Below are positions 1 through 10,493 of a stretch of 64,000 bases of DNA, one piece after another (position 1 is the stretch's first letter; each line of letters begins with the position of its first letter). Both the position numbers and the translations under genes were made by a program. The stretch covers positions 238,020 to 302,019 of the forward strand of contig NZ_SJZB01000042.1 of the NCBI RefSeq assembly GCF_004337445.1, given 5' to 3'. Origin of the DNA: Parasulfuritortus cantonensis (GTDB taxonomy: Bacteria > Pseudomonadota > Gammaproteobacteria > Burkholderiales > Thiobacillaceae). The notes below the pieces were generated by a model that worked only from the letters and a program-made list of their open reading frames with translations, was not told the DNA's origin and ran no database searches.

Positions 1-175
1 GCAGGAGCAGGGCGCGGCCTTGCGGCAGCTTTTCCATGCCGGCCTTGTAGGCGGCCTGGGCGGAGGCGTAGATGGCGTCGTTCTGGCGCGCCTGCCGGTA
101 GATGTCGGTCAGGTCGGCGGCGCCGGCGGCGTGACTCAGGGCCGCCAGGGCCAGGGTAAGCAGCGTCTTGCGCAT
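1..175 (-). CDS. tolC: TolC-family outer membrane efflux protein, N-terminal part
   Basis: Only the first 58 codons are in the window; the gene runs off the left edge. The visible part starts with a signal peptide (MRKTLLTLALAALSHAAGAA), followed by the start of a TolC barrel/coil domain (DLTDIYRQARQNDAIYASAQ), which matches the usual opening of TolC-like proteins in which an LxxxYxxAxxND stretch begins the first coiled coil. TolC proteins form the outer membrane channel of tripartite exporters. It lies just downstream of pcm and a rhodanese gene on the same strand, a grouping common in betaproteobacteria. Identity rests on a short segment. Confidence 0.75.
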   Translation of the reverse strand, partial: MRKTLLTLALAALSHAAGAADLTDIYRQARQNDAIYASAQAAYKAGMEKLPQGRALLL

Positions 176-185
176 AGGGTGCTTC

Positions 186-509
186 TCAATAGGTCGGCAT
201 GGTCGGGTCGGCCTCCTTGGCCCAGGCGTCGACGCCGCCGGTCAGGTTGATGACGTTGGTGAAGCCGTTGTGTTCCAGGTAGCGCGCGGCGTGGAAGCTC
301 CGCACGCCATGGTGACAGATGACCACGGTTTCCCGCCCGGGGTTCAATTCCGCCAGGCGGGCCGGGATGGTGCGCATGGGCACCAGCTCGGCGCCCTCGA
401 TCCGGCAGACGTCGAATTCCCAGGACTCGCGGACGTCGAGCAGGAACGGCCGCTCGCGCGCCGGATCGTCCAGCCAGGCCTTCAGTTCGGCCGGCCGCAG
501 GTGGCGCAT
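186..509 (-). CDS. Single-domain rhodanese-like sulfurtransferase, 107 aa
   Basis: A cytoplasmic single rhodanese domain. The catalytic loop CHHGVRS places the active cysteine at residue 65, and the DVRE motif near residue 25 and GGVDAW near the C-terminus are typical. The family moves sulfane sulfur or cyanide-accepting sulfur; the natural partner is unknown. The ATG at 509 is chosen over an upstream in-frame ATG at 542 because 542 lies inside pcm, and 509 directly follows the pcm stop (one base between), which suggests translational coupling. It sits between pcm and tolC on the same strand. Confidence 0.9.
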   Translation of the reverse strand: MRHLRPAELKAWLDDPARERPFLLDVRESWEFDVCRIEGAELVPMRTIPARLAELNPGRETVVICHHGVRSFHAARYLEHNGFTNVINLTGGVDAWAKEADPTMPTY

Positions 510-510
510 G

Positions 511-1164
511 TCAGAACTCGAAGCGGGCCGGCTCCGCGGCATGGGCGAGGGCGGGGACGCGGGTTTCGAACAGACCGTGGCGCTGGCAGGAGCCGGCGCT
601 CGCGCAGGTGACCAGGGTGGCGGTCATGACCTCGCCCTCGCCGAGCACGGCGAACAGGCGGCCGCCCGGGTTGAGGCGGTCCAGGTAGGCCTCCGGCAGC
701 GCCGGTACCGAACCGGTCAGGACGATGACGTCGAACTTGCCGTCGGCCTCCCAGTCGCGGGCGCCGTCGCCGGTCTTCAGGGCGACGTTCTCGATGCCGT
801 GCGCCTTCAGCTTCCGGTCGGCCTCTTCATGCAGGCTGCGGTCGATCTCGACGCTGACCACGTGGCTCGCCAGGGCGGCCAGCAGGGCGGTCAGGTAGCC
901 GCTGCCGGTGCCGATCTCCAGGACCCGGTCGCCGCGCTTGATCTCGAGCGTCTGGAGGACGCGCGCCTCCAGCTTGGGCTCCCACATGAACTGGCCGTTG
1001 CCGAGCGGGATGGCCATGTCCACGAAGGCCAGGGAACGGTACACGGGGGGCACGAAGTCCTCCCGTTTCAGCTTGCCGAGGAGAGCCAGCACGGTCGGGT
1101 CCAGCACCTCCCAGGGGCGGATCTGCTGTTCGATCATGAGATGGCGGGCGTGTTCGTAATCCAT
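511..1164 (-). CDS. pcm: Protein-L-isoaspartate O-methyltransferase family protein
   Basis: Codes for 217 aa of the PCMT family, which methylates isoaspartyl residues in damaged proteins using S-adenosylmethionine. The family start (IEQQIRPWEVLDP), the EDFVP segment and the SAM-binding loop VLEIGTGSGY at residues 81-90 are all present. Length is normal. The start ATG at 1164 opens with MDYEHARHLM. It is upstream of the rhodanese and tolC genes and probably co-transcribed with them. In this context the protein is often annotated as a Pcm homologue whose repair activity has not been shown. Confidence 0.9.
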   Translation of the reverse strand: MDYEHARHLMIEQQIRPWEVLDPTVLALLGKLKREDFVPPVYRSLAFVDMAIPLGNGQFMWEPKLEARVLQTLEIKRGDRVLEIGTGSGYLTALLAALASHVVSVEIDRSLHEEADRKLKAHGIENVALKTGDGARDWEADGKFDVIVLTGSVPALPEAYLDRLNPGGRLFAVLGEGEVMTATLVTCASAGSCQRHGLFETRVPALAHAAEPARFEF

Positions 1165-1214
1165 GGCAATTCCTGGGCAATCATCGAGTTGGAAAAGCTT
1201 AGCATATCCCTGTC

Positions 1215-2324
1215 TCAGTACATGCGGTGGCGGAACAGCCAGGCCGCCAGGCTGAGGCTGACCAGGCCGAGCAGGGCCATGGGCCAGAACTGGTCGACCA
1301 GGACCGCGAAACCGGCGCCCTCGAGGAACACCTTGCGCAGGATGACCAGGAAATAGCGCAAGGGGTCGAACAGGGTCAGGAACTGGACCGCCGGCGGCAT
1401 GTTGGCGATCGGCGTCGCGAAGCCGGACAGGATGACCGCCGGCACCATGAACAGGAAGGCCCCCAGCAGGCCCTGCTGCTGGGTCGCCGAGAGGGCCGAG
1501 ATGAGCAGCCCGGCGCCGACGCCGGACAACAGGAACAGCGCCAGGCCGGCGTAGAAGGCGGCCAGGCTGCCGAGCATCGGCACCCGGAACCACAGGGTGG
1601 CGACGAGCAGGATCAGGGTCGCCTGGGCGATGCCGATGACGAACCCGGGCACGGTCTTGCCGATCAGTATCTCGGCCATGCGCAAGGGCGTCACCAGGAG
1701 CTGGTCGAAGGTGCCCTGCTCGCGTTCGCGCGCCACGGTCAGGGCGGTGACCAGCATGGTCACCACCAGGGTGAGCATGCCGACGATGCCGGGGATGAAG
1801 AACCAGCGGCTTTCCAGGTTGGGATTGAACCAGGCCCGGGTGGCCAGCCTGGCCGGCGGCCCGGTCAGGCCGTGCCCGGCGATCCAGTCTTCGTTGAAGC
1901 GGTCGACCACGCTGCGCACGTAGTTGAGGGCGATCATGGCGGTGTTCGAGTTGCGGCCGTCGACGATCACCTGCACCGGGGCACTGCGCCCGGCCGCCAG
2001 GTCGGCGCCGAAACGCGGTCCGAGATGGATCACCACCAGCACCGTGCGGGTGTCGACCAGGGGCGCGATCTCGGCCTCGCCGGCGAGGGTCGCCACCTGG
2101 TGGAAGCTGGGCGCGCCCTGGAAGTGGCCGAGCAGGGTGCGCGCCGCGCCGCCGTGGTCCTCGTCGTAGACCGCGTAGGGGATCTCCTTGAGGTCGAAGC
2201 TGGCGGCGTAGCCGAACACCAGCAACTGGACCAGGGGCGGCACGATCAGGACGACGCGGCTCTTGGGGTCCTTGAGCAGGGCCAGGAACTCCTTCTGTAT
2301 CAGGGCCAGGATGCGCTGCCACAT
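1215..2324 (-). CDS. ABC-2 type transporter permease, YbhR-like
   Basis: 369 aa inner membrane permease of the ABC-2 family. One membrane segment lies near residues 20-40 and five more in the C-terminal half, with a large periplasmic loop between them. The motif AREREQGTFDQLLVTP is the conserved cytoplasmic element that contacts the ATPase. It is the second of two related permeases (about the same length and layout) after a double ATPase and an HlyD protein, the order of Escherichia coli ybhGFSR, a drug and cation exporter. The ATG at 2324 lies just 2 bases past the previous stop. Confidence 0.9.
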   Translation of the reverse strand: MWQRILALIQKEFLALLKDPKSRVVLIVPPLVQLLVFGYAASFDLKEIPYAVYDEDHGGAARTLLGHFQGAPSFHQVATLAGEAEIAPLVDTRTVLVVIHLGPRFGADLAAGRSAPVQVIVDGRNSNTAMIALNYVRSVVDRFNEDWIAGHGLTGPPARLATRAWFNPNLESRWFFIPGIVGMLTLVVTMLVTALTVAREREQGTFDQLLVTPLRMAEILIGKTVPGFVIGIAQATLILLVATLWFRVPMLGSLAAFYAGLALFLLSGVGAGLLISALSATQQQGLLGAFLFMVPAVILSGFATPIANMPPAVQFLTLFDPLRYFLVILRKVFLEGAGFAVLVDQFWPMALLGLVSLSLAAWLFRHRMY

Positions 2325-2326
2325 GG

Positions 2327-3472
2327 TCAGTCCAGCCGCTTCCGGGACTTCTTCCAGGTGATGGCCAGGAAGATGGCCGCCATGACCGCCAGGGCGGCGG
2401 CGTTGGGCAGGATGACCGACCAGACGTCGCCGGCCAGGAACAGGGTCTGCACGATGGCGACGAAGTAGCGCGCCACGACGACGTGGGTGATCGCCTGCAC
2501 CACGGGCGGCATGCTGCCGATGTCGAAGATGAAGCCGGACAGCAGGAAGGCCGGCAGGAAGGTGGCGATGATGGCGATCTCGCCGGCGACGAACTGGCTC
2601 CGGGCCAGGGTGGAGATGGTCAGGCCCATGCCCAGGGAGGCGAGCAGGAACAGGCTGGAACAGCCCCAGAGCAGCCAGAACGAGCCGCGCAGGGGGACCT
2701 CGAACAGCCAGACCGCGAGGCCCACCGTGAGCAGCATGCCGCCCGTCCCGAGGGTGAAGTAGGCGGCCAGCTTGCCGAGCAGGACCTCGGTCATGCTGGC
2801 CGGGGTGACCATGAGCGCCTCCATGGTGCCGCGCTCCCACTCGCGCGCCATGACCAGGGCGGTGAGCAGGGCGCCGATCAGGGTCATGATGATGGCGACC
2901 AGGCCGGGCACCAGGTAGTTGCGGCTCTTCAGCTCGCTGTTGAACCAGATGCGCGCCTGCAGGTCGGCCGGGCGGGTCAGGGTCTGGCCGCTGGCCGCGG
3001 CCCGGGCGGCCAGCCAGGTGCCCCAGGCGCCCTCGGCATAACCCAGGACCAGGCGGGCGGTATTGGCGTCGACGCCGTCGACGATGACCTGGATGGCGGC
3101 GCCGTCCGGCCGGCGCAGGCGGCGCGCGAAGTCGGCGCGCAGGCGGATGATGCCGCGCACCTCGCCCAGCAGGAGGGCCCGTTCGGCCTCGGCCATGCCG
3201 GCCATGTCGCGCGGCGAGAAGGAGCTGGAGCCGCGCAGCGCGGCCACGAAGTCGGCGCTGTCGGGCGAGGGCGCCTCGACGACCACCGCCACCGGGACGT
3301 GCTCGGCGTCCAGGGAGACCCCGTAGCCGAACAGGACGAGCAGGAAGATCGGCATCAGGAAGGCGATGGCGATGCTGCTCGGGTCGCGCACGATCTGCAG
3401 GAACTCCTTGCGCGTCAGGCCGCGCAGGCGCATGCCGGCGCCGCCGCGGGCAGCGCCGCCGGGCCGGCTCAT
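2327..3472 (-). CDS. ABC-2 type transporter permease, YbhS-like
   Basis: 381 aa paralogue of the following permease with the same layout: an N-terminal membrane segment, a periplasmic loop, then five membrane segments with the conserved AREWERGTMEALMVTP element. It probably forms a heterodimer with the downstream permease. The start ATG at 3472 overlaps the stop of the ATPase gene (ATGA). A later in-frame ATG at residue 14 (MRLRGLTRKEF) fits the family start better and could be the true one; the sequence does not decide. Part of the TetR-controlled operon 1215-6879. Confidence 0.9.
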   Translation of the reverse strand: MSRPGGAARGGAGMRLRGLTRKEFLQIVRDPSSIAIAFLMPIFLLVLFGYGVSLDAEHVPVAVVVEAPSPDSADFVAALRGSSSFSPRDMAGMAEAERALLLGEVRGIIRLRADFARRLRRPDGAAIQVIVDGVDANTARLVLGYAEGAWGTWLAARAAASGQTLTRPADLQARIWFNSELKSRNYLVPGLVAIIMTLIGALLTALVMAREWERGTMEALMVTPASMTEVLLGKLAAYFTLGTGGMLLTVGLAVWLFEVPLRGSFWLLWGCSSLFLLASLGMGLTISTLARSQFVAGEIAIIATFLPAFLLSGFIFDIGSMPPVVQAITHVVVARYFVAIVQTLFLAGDVWSVILPNAAALAVMAAIFLAITWKKSRKRLD

Positions 3473-5205
3473 GGCGTCGCCTCCGCGCTCGCCTCGACGA
3501 GGCGGATGAAGGCGTCCTCCATGCCCGGTTCCGGGTGTTCCGGGCTGCGCGCCCGGGCCTTGATCGCGGCCGGGTCGTCCAGGGCCAGGATGCGTCCCGC
3601 GGCCATGATCGCCAGGCGGTCGCAGTATTCCGCCTCCTCCATGAAGTGGGTGGTCACCAGCACCGTCACGCCGCGCCGCGCGAGGCCGTTGATGCGCTGC
3701 CAGAACTCGCGCCGGGCCAGGGGGTCGACGCCCGAGGTGGGCTCGTCCAGGAACAGGATCTCCGGCTCGTGCATGAGGGCGCAGGCCAGGGCCAGGCGCT
3801 GCTTGTAGCCGAGCGGCAGGTCGGCGCTCAACTGGTCGGCGTAGCCGGCCAGCTCGAACTCGGCCAGGGCCCAGGCCAGGCGCGCGCGCCGGGCGGTGCC
3901 CGCGAGGCCGTAGATGCGGGCGAAGAAGTCCAGGTTCTGGGTCACCGACAGGTTGCCGTACAGGGAGAACTTTTGCGACATGTAGCCGATCCGGGCACGC
4001 GCCGCGGCGGCGGCGTGGCGCAGATCCAGGCCGGCGACCCGGAGCTGGCCGGCGCTCGCCGGCAGGAGGCCGCAGAGCATGCGGAAGGTGGTCGTCTTGC
4101 CGGCGCCGTTGGCGCCCAGGAGGCCGAATATCTCGCCCCGGCGGATCTGGAAATCGAGCCCGGCCACGGCCCAGAAGTCGCCGAACCGGCGTTTCAGCCC
4201 GGCCACCTCGATGACCACGCCGTCGCCGGCCGGCGGCGTCGGCGCCGGGGCCTCGGCGGCGGGCGCGGCCGGCGCCGCCCCGCGCGCGCGCAGGAGGTCG
4301 ATGAAACCGTCCTCGAAGCGCGCCGGGGTCGGCTGCGCGAGCAGGCCGGGCCGTTGCGCGACCGCCTCGGGCAGGTGCTCGGCGCGGGTCACCAGGCGGA
4401 CGTGTTCGCCCTGCACCAGGGCGTCGACGACGCCGTCGAGGCCGGCCAGTTCCGCCTGCAGGTCGCGGTTGCGCCGGCCCGGCGCGGTCACCGCCCAGGT
4501 GCGCCCGGCGACGCGCGCGCTCTGGCGCCCGGGCGGGCCCTGGTCGAGGACGCGGCCCTCGTGCAGCAGGACCACCTCGGCACAGCGCTCGGCCTCGTCG
4601 AGGTAGGCGGTCGACAGGAGGACGCTCATGCCCTCGGCGCGCACCAGACGGTCGATGATCGCCCACAGCTCGCGCCGCGACACCGGGTCGACGCCGACCG
4701 TCGGCTCGTCGAGCAGGAGCAGGCGCGGCGCCCGCACCAGGGTGCAGGCGAGGCCGAGTTTCTGCTTCATGCCGCCGGACAGGCGGCCGGCCAGGCGGGC
4801 CGTGAACGGCGCCAGGCCGGTCATGTGCATCAGCTCCGCGTAGCGCCCGGCGCGCAGCGCCGCGGGGACGCCCTGGAGGTCGGCGTAGAGGTCGAGGTTC
4901 TCCTGCACGGTCAGGTCCTCGTACAGGCCGAAACGCTGCGGCATGTAGCCGAGCGCGGCCTGCACCGCCAGGGCGTCGCGGCTGGCGTCCAGGCCGAGCA
5001 CCCGGATGCTGCCGGCGTCCGGGCGCAGCAGGCCGGCGGCCAGGCGCATGAAGGTGGTCTTGCCGGCGCCGTCCGGGCCGATCAGGCCGGTCACCGCGCC
5101 GGCCGCGATGCCCAGGCTGACCCCGTCGAGGGCCGGGACGCGCCGCTTGCCGACCCGGAACGCCTTGCCCAGGCCGTCGGCGACCAGGACCGGGTCGCCG
5201 GTCAC
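3469..5205 (-). CDS. ABC transporter ATPase with two fused nucleotide-binding domains, YbhF-like
   Basis: 578 aa with two ABC domains in tandem. Domain 1 has Walker A GPDGAGKTT (residues 43-51), signature LSGGMKQ (142-148) and Walker B LLLLDEPT. Domain 2 has Walker A GANGAGKTT and Walker B ILFLDEPTSGVDP, but its signature is LPLGYKQ instead of LSGGQ, as in E. coli YbhF, so one of the two ATP sites may be weak. The Ala/Pro-rich stretch in the middle is a linker. It overlaps the HlyD gene upstream and the permease gene downstream by 4 bases each. It would power export by the two permeases. Confidence 0.93.
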   Translation of the reverse strand: MTGDPVLVADGLGKAFRVGKRRVPALDGVSLGIAAGAVTGLIGPDGAGKTTFMRLAAGLLRPDAGSIRVLGLDASRDALAVQAALGYMPQRFGLYEDLTVQENLDLYADLQGVPAALRAGRYAELMHMTGLAPFTARLAGRLSGGMKQKLGLACTLVRAPRLLLLDEPTVGVDPVSRRELWAIIDRLVRAEGMSVLLSTAYLDEAERCAEVVLLHEGRVLDQGPPGRQSARVAGRTWAVTAPGRRNRDLQAELAGLDGVVDALVQGEHVRLVTRAEHLPEAVAQRPGLLAQPTPARFEDGFIDLLRARGAAPAAPAAEAPAPTPPAGDGVVIEVAGLKRRFGDFWAVAGLDFQIRRGEIFGLLGANGAGKTTTFRMLCGLLPASAGQLRVAGLDLRHAAAAARARIGYMSQKFSLYGNLSVTQNLDFFARIYGLAGTARRARLAWALAEFELAGYADQLSADLPLGYKQRLALACALMHEPEILFLDEPTSGVDPLARREFWQRINGLARRGVTVLVTTHFMEEAEYCDRLAIMAAGRILALDDPAAIKARARSPEHPEPGMEDAFIRLVEASAEATP

Positions 5206-6227
5206 GGCTGCTTCCCGCAGGCCGGGGCGGCGGCGCCGGCGGCCTGGCCGTAGGCGATGGTGACGGTGGCCGGCATGCCCTGGCGCAGTTCGCCGGCGGC
5301 GTCGCAGACGAACACCCGCGCCTGGTAGACCAGGCTGGTGCGCAGCTCGGCGGTCTCCACCGTCTTGGGCGTGAATTCGGCGCTCGGCGCCACGTAGCCG
5401 ACCCAGCCCTGGTAGGACTTGCCCGGCCGGCTGTCGGTGGTGACGCTCGCCCGGGCGCCGACCGGGATGCGGCCGAGCGCGTCCTCGGGCAGGTAGACGC
5501 GCACCCAGAGCGGGTTGCCCAGGGCCAGGGTGAGGGCCGGCTTGGCCGCCGAGGCCATGTCGCCCGGTTCCAGGATTCGGCTCTCGACGACGCCGTCGTC
5601 GGGCGCCGTCAGTTCGCCCTGGGCGAGGTCGTGGCGCAGCAGGTCGACGCTCGCCTCCTGGGCGGCCAGGCCGGCCGCCGCCGTGGCGATGTCCTCCTTG
5701 CGCGGTCCCAGTTCGGCCAGCCGGTAGGCCTGCTCGGCGGCGGTCAGGCGCTGGCGCGCCGCGTCGAGGCCGTTGCGGGCGCTGTCGGCCTGCTGCTGGG
5801 AGACGAAATTGCGCGCCACCAGGTCCTCCTGGCGCTTGTACACCTGTTCGGCGTCGAGCACCGCGACGCGGGCGGCGTCGCGCTGGGCGGCCGCCTCGCG
5901 GATCTCCTCCGGGCGCGAGCCGGCGCGCAGCTTGGCCAGGGTGCTGCGCTGGGCGGCGGCCTGGGCCTCGGCCTGGGCCAGGCTGAGCTGCAGGCGGGTG
6001 GTGTCGAGGCGGGCGAGCACCTGGCCCTTGCCGACCCGGTCGCCCTCCTGGACGCGCATTTCGGCGACCCGGCCGCTGGCGTCGAAGGCCAGGTCGACCT
6101 GGCGCACGTCGACATTGCCCTGCAGGACCAGCCGGTCGCCGGGGTCGGCGTGCTCGCGCTTGAGCAGGAGCGCGGCGCCGGCGGCGAGCGCCAGCAGCAC
6201 CGGCACGATCAATAGCTTACGGTTCAT
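5202..6227 (-). CDS. HlyD-family periplasmic adaptor of an ABC exporter, YbhG-like
   Basis: 341 aa membrane fusion protein. It begins with a hydrophobic anchor (residues 3-22), then a biotinyl-lipoyl half (GRVAEMRVQEGDRVGKGQVL), a long alpha-helical hairpin rich in Ala and Gln (about 75-190), the second lipoyl half (GELTAPDDGVVESRILEPGD) and a beta-barrel. Such proteins link an inner membrane transporter to a TolC-type channel; a TolC gene lies nearby at 1-175. It overlaps the ATPase start by 4 bases and the regulator stop by 11 bases. Confidence 0.92.
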   Translation of the reverse strand: MNRKLLIVPVLLALAAGAALLLKREHADPGDRLVLQGNVDVRQVDLAFDASGRVAEMRVQEGDRVGKGQVLARLDTTRLQLSLAQAEAQAAAQRSTLAKLRAGSRPEEIREAAAQRDAARVAVLDAEQVYKRQEDLVARNFVSQQQADSARNGLDAARQRLTAAEQAYRLAELGPRKEDIATAAAGLAAQEASVDLLRHDLAQGELTAPDDGVVESRILEPGDMASAAKPALTLALGNPLWVRVYLPEDALGRIPVGARASVTTDSRPGKSYQGWVGYVAPSAEFTPKTVETAELRTSLVYQARVFVCDAAGELRQGMPATVTIAYGQAAGAAAPACGKQP

Positions 6228-6879
6228 CGCGGGTTCCTTTTTGGTCCGGGGCGGCCAGGCCGTTGAACAGCATGTCCAGGTGTACCGCCAGGTGGCGCTC
6301 GAAATCCATGCCCCGGTCCTCGAAGGCCAGGAAGCTGTGTTTCCAGATGATGGCCAGCAGGGCCGGGCCGATCACCACGCGCCAGGCGTAGTCGACGTCG
6401 ACGGCGCGGAACTCGCCGGCCGCGATGCCGCGCGCCAGGGTGCCGCAGATGATGGCGCGGCCGCGCGCGATCACCTCGTCGTGATAGAAGCGGGCAAGCT
6501 CGGGAAAGTTGCCGGCCTCGGCCATGACCAGCTTGGGGATGCCGGAGAGCGGCGAGCCGGCCACCCGGCGCATGAAGGCATGCAGCAGGAAGGTCAGTTG
6601 CTCGCGTCCGGGCCGCGCCCCGGCGGCCGCCTGCAGGCGTGCCACTTCGTCCAGGTTGTCGACCAGGGCGTGGCGCACCACGGCCTTGAACAGCTCGAGC
6701 TTGTTTGCGTAATAGAGGTACAAGGTCGCCTTGGCCACCCCCGCCCGGCGTGCCACCTCATCCAGCCGGGCGGAGGCGTAGCCGCGCTCGACGAACACCG
6801 CCAGGGCCGCCTCCAGGACTTCCTGGGGCCGGGCCTCGGCGCGGCGCTGCCAGCGGGGCGGACGGGTTTCGGGATTCAT
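6217..6879 (-). CDS. TetR-family repressor of the adjacent exporter, CecR-like
   Basis: 220 aa. The N-terminal helix-turn-helix is clear (ALAVFVERGYASARLDEVAR followed by AGVAKATLYLYYANK, residues 26-63), with a ligand-binding domain after it. It is the first gene of the exporter operon and sits right beside a 17+17 bp inverted repeat, so autoregulation is likely. In E. coli the comparable regulator CecR (YbiH) controls ybhGFSR. The operator repeat ends one base before the ATG (base 6880 separates them), leaving no room for a ribosome binding site, so the mRNA may be leaderless or the start may lie elsewhere. Confidence 0.9.
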   Translation of the reverse strand: MNPETRPPRWQRRAEARPQEVLEAALAVFVERGYASARLDEVARRAGVAKATLYLYYANKLELFKAVVRHALVDNLDEVARLQAAAGARPGREQLTFLLHAFMRRVAGSPLSGIPKLVMAEAGNFPELARFYHDEVIARGRAIICGTLARGIAAGEFRAVDVDYAWRVVIGPALLAIIWKHSFLAFEDRGMDFERHLAVHLDMLFNGLAAPDQKGTRDEP

Positions 6880-6880
6880 G

Positions 6881-6918
6881 GCCGGCTATAAATGACTCTT
6901 CAGTCACTTATAGCCGGC
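6881..6918. promoter_or_regulatory. 17+17 bp inverted repeat, probable TetR operator
   Basis: Left arm 6881-6897 and right arm 6902-6918 are reverse complements with one mismatch, around a 4-base spacer CTTC. The core reads TGACT-4-AGTCA, a form common among TetR-family operators. Both arms contain a TATAA element, so -10 boxes for leftward (exporter) and rightward transcription could lie inside it. Repressor binding would block the exporter promoter. Confidence 0.85.
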
Positions 6919-6954
6919 GTCCGCCGCTCAGGCAAATGCCGTCTCGGCCGCGGC

Positions 6955-7470
6955 TCAGTCGGGTTCGGCGAGCAGACGCTCCAACTCGGCCACCGCCTCG
7001 GGACTGTCCCACTCGATGGAACCGAACAGGCCGAGCCGGATGCGGCCCTGCTTGTCGACCACGTAGCTGGTCGGGAAGGCGACCACCTGCCAGGGCTTGA
7101 GCAGGTTGCCGTCGGGGTCGGGCAGGATGGCGAACTCGATCGGCACCTGCTGGGTATAGGCGCGGATGTCGGCCGGGTTGTCGCCCATGTTGACGCCCAG
7201 GATGGCGAACGGCCGCCCGGCCATCCTGGCCGCCAGCCGGTTCATGGACGGAATCTCCTTGCGGCAGGGCGGGCACCAGGTCGCCCAGAAGTTCACCAGC
7301 ACCACCTTGCCGCGCAGGCTGGCGAGGTCGATCGCCGGTCCCGCCAAGGAGGCGAGCTTGAGGGCCGGCGCGGGGCGCGGCGTGAGCGGTTTGAGGCCGC
7401 CGGCGGCGGCCGGCAGGGCGGTCAGCAGGCAGAGCGCCGCGGCGGCCGCGCAACGTAGCAAAGCGGTCAT
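6955..7470 (-). CDS. Periplasmic TlpA/ResA-type thiol-disulfide oxidoreductase
   Basis: 171 aa with a signal peptide (about residues 1-23) and a thioredoxin fold. The active site is WCPPC (C66 and C69), in the family context VVLVNFWATWCPPCRKE, and the cis-proline loop is FPTSYVVD. TlpA/ResA proteins reduce apocytochrome or copper-centre cysteines in the periplasm; the target here is not known. The start ATG overlaps the stop of the exported hydrolase-like gene upstream (ATGA), so the two are probably made together. Confidence 0.92.
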   Translation of the reverse strand: MTALLRCAAAAALCLLTALPAAAGGLKPLTPRPAPALKLASLAGPAIDLASLRGKVVLVNFWATWCPPCRKEIPSMNRLAARMAGRPFAILGVNMGDNPADIRAYTQQVPIEFAILPDPDGNLLKPWQVVAFPTSYVVDKQGRIRLGLFGSIEWDSPEAVAELERLLAEPD

Positions 7471-8207
7471 CTGGTTTTCCCCGGATCAAGTTCCTGCAAG
7501 GCAGCGTACAACATGTCGCCCAGGTGGTGGGCGGCCGCGGTCTCCTGGTCGGTGACGTCGCCGCGCTCGAAGAAGCCGTCGCGCAGGCCGTCGAGGACGT
7601 CGACGCGGACCCGGCTGCCGGCCGCCTCCAGGCGTTCCTTGAGGCGCTCGCGCCACCAGTAGCCGGCCGACGAATGCGGCTGCAGGATGACGATGTCCAG
7701 GCGGGTGCGGTCGACGACCGGGTCGTACTCCGGCATCTCGCCCGGTTCGATGTCCTTGTACAGGATCGGGAAGGCCAGGACGGCGCCGTCCACGAGCCCG
7801 GACGCGGCGGCGCGCAGCGCCAGGGTGGCCTGGCGCCCGGGCGCGCCGAGGATGATGCGGCGCCCCGGATGGGCGGCGTGCAGCGCCGCCAGCCAGGCCT
7901 GCAGGTCGGCCTCCGGGACCTGGTCGATGCTGCTCGGCAACGGCGGCAGGAAATAGGGCTCGTAGAGGTCGGTCACCCAGGTCTCCACGCCATGCGCGGC
8001 CAGGTCGGCGGCGGCGCGGTGTTCGGCCTCGACGCGGCCGTACTGGCCGGTCAGCCAGACCAGCATGGTGCCGCCCGCGGCCGGGTAGCGCTCGCTGACG
8101 ATCTCGGCACCCGACGGCACCCGCACGCTCTGCACGTCCGCCGCCCGGGCGCCGGGCAGGGCCAGGCACAGCGCCAGGCCGGCGAGAAAATATTTCCGCC
8201 AACTCAT
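7467..8207 (-). CDS. Exported alpha/beta-hydrolase-like protein of unknown function
   Basis: 246 aa starting at the ATG at 8207, which begins a clean signal peptide (MSWRKYFLAGLALCLALPGA, cut after ARA). A TTG start 15 bases upstream is possible. The body alternates beta strands and helices as in alpha/beta hydrolases (TMLVWLTGQYG, RRIILGAPGR, DIVILQPHSSAGYWW), but the usual nucleophile elbow GxSxG is replaced by GAPGR, so a normal serine hydrolase activity is doubtful. Translationally coupled to the thioredoxin gene. I do not recognise a named family. Confidence 0.8.
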   Translation of the reverse strand: MSWRKYFLAGLALCLALPGARAADVQSVRVPSGAEIVSERYPAAGGTMLVWLTGQYGRVEAEHRAAADLAAHGVETWVTDLYEPYFLPPLPSSIDQVPEADLQAWLAALHAAHPGRRIILGAPGRQATLALRAAASGLVDGAVLAFPILYKDIEPGEMPEYDPVVDRTRLDIVILQPHSSAGYWWRERLKERLEAAGSRVRVDVLDGLRDGFFERGDVTDQETAAAHHLGDMLYAALQELDPGKTR

Positions 8208-8293
8208 CCATGGACTCCACAACGAACCGTCCGGGAATGTACTCTATCCGTCTGCCGAAACGCCAAAAGGTGTATCATTTCACTCAGTTATTT

Positions 8294-10351
<2,058 letters not shown>

Positions 10352-10372
10352 CGTTCCCTCTGCCCGCCCTCG

Positions 10373-10410
10373 CGGCCCGGTTGCCTGTCGGCACCGGGCC
10401 GTTTTTGTTT
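10373..10410 (+). terminator. Rho-independent terminator after thiC
   Basis: A perfect 9 bp stem (CGGCCCGGT 10373-10381 with ACCGGGCCG 10393-10401) with an 11-base loop is followed by TTTTTGTTT. It ends the thiC transcript and separates it from the toxin-antitoxin genes. Confidence 0.92.
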
Positions 10411-10435
10411 CTGCGCCGGCAGGGTCAAAAGGGGC

Positions 10436-10465
10436 TTGCTAAACCGGACTAGACCGGACTAAGCT
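10436..10465 (+). promoter_or_regulatory. Direct repeats and possible promoter before the antitoxin gene
   Basis: ACCGGACTA occurs twice one base apart (10443-10451 and 10453-10461). TTGCTA at 10436 could be a -35 box and TAAGCT at 10460 a weak -10 with an 18-base spacer, so the repeats would fall inside the promoter. Type II antitoxins usually bind such sites to control their own operon. A ribosome site (TTAGGAG) follows near 10480. Confidence 0.5.
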
Positions 10466-10493
10466 AATTGCGAAATCAAGTTAGGAGCCGATC

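Noticed and set aside
10436..10465. Short tandem repeat as a start of a CRISPR or phage attachment site
   Set aside because: Only two 9-base copies with one base between; better explained as an antitoxin binding site.
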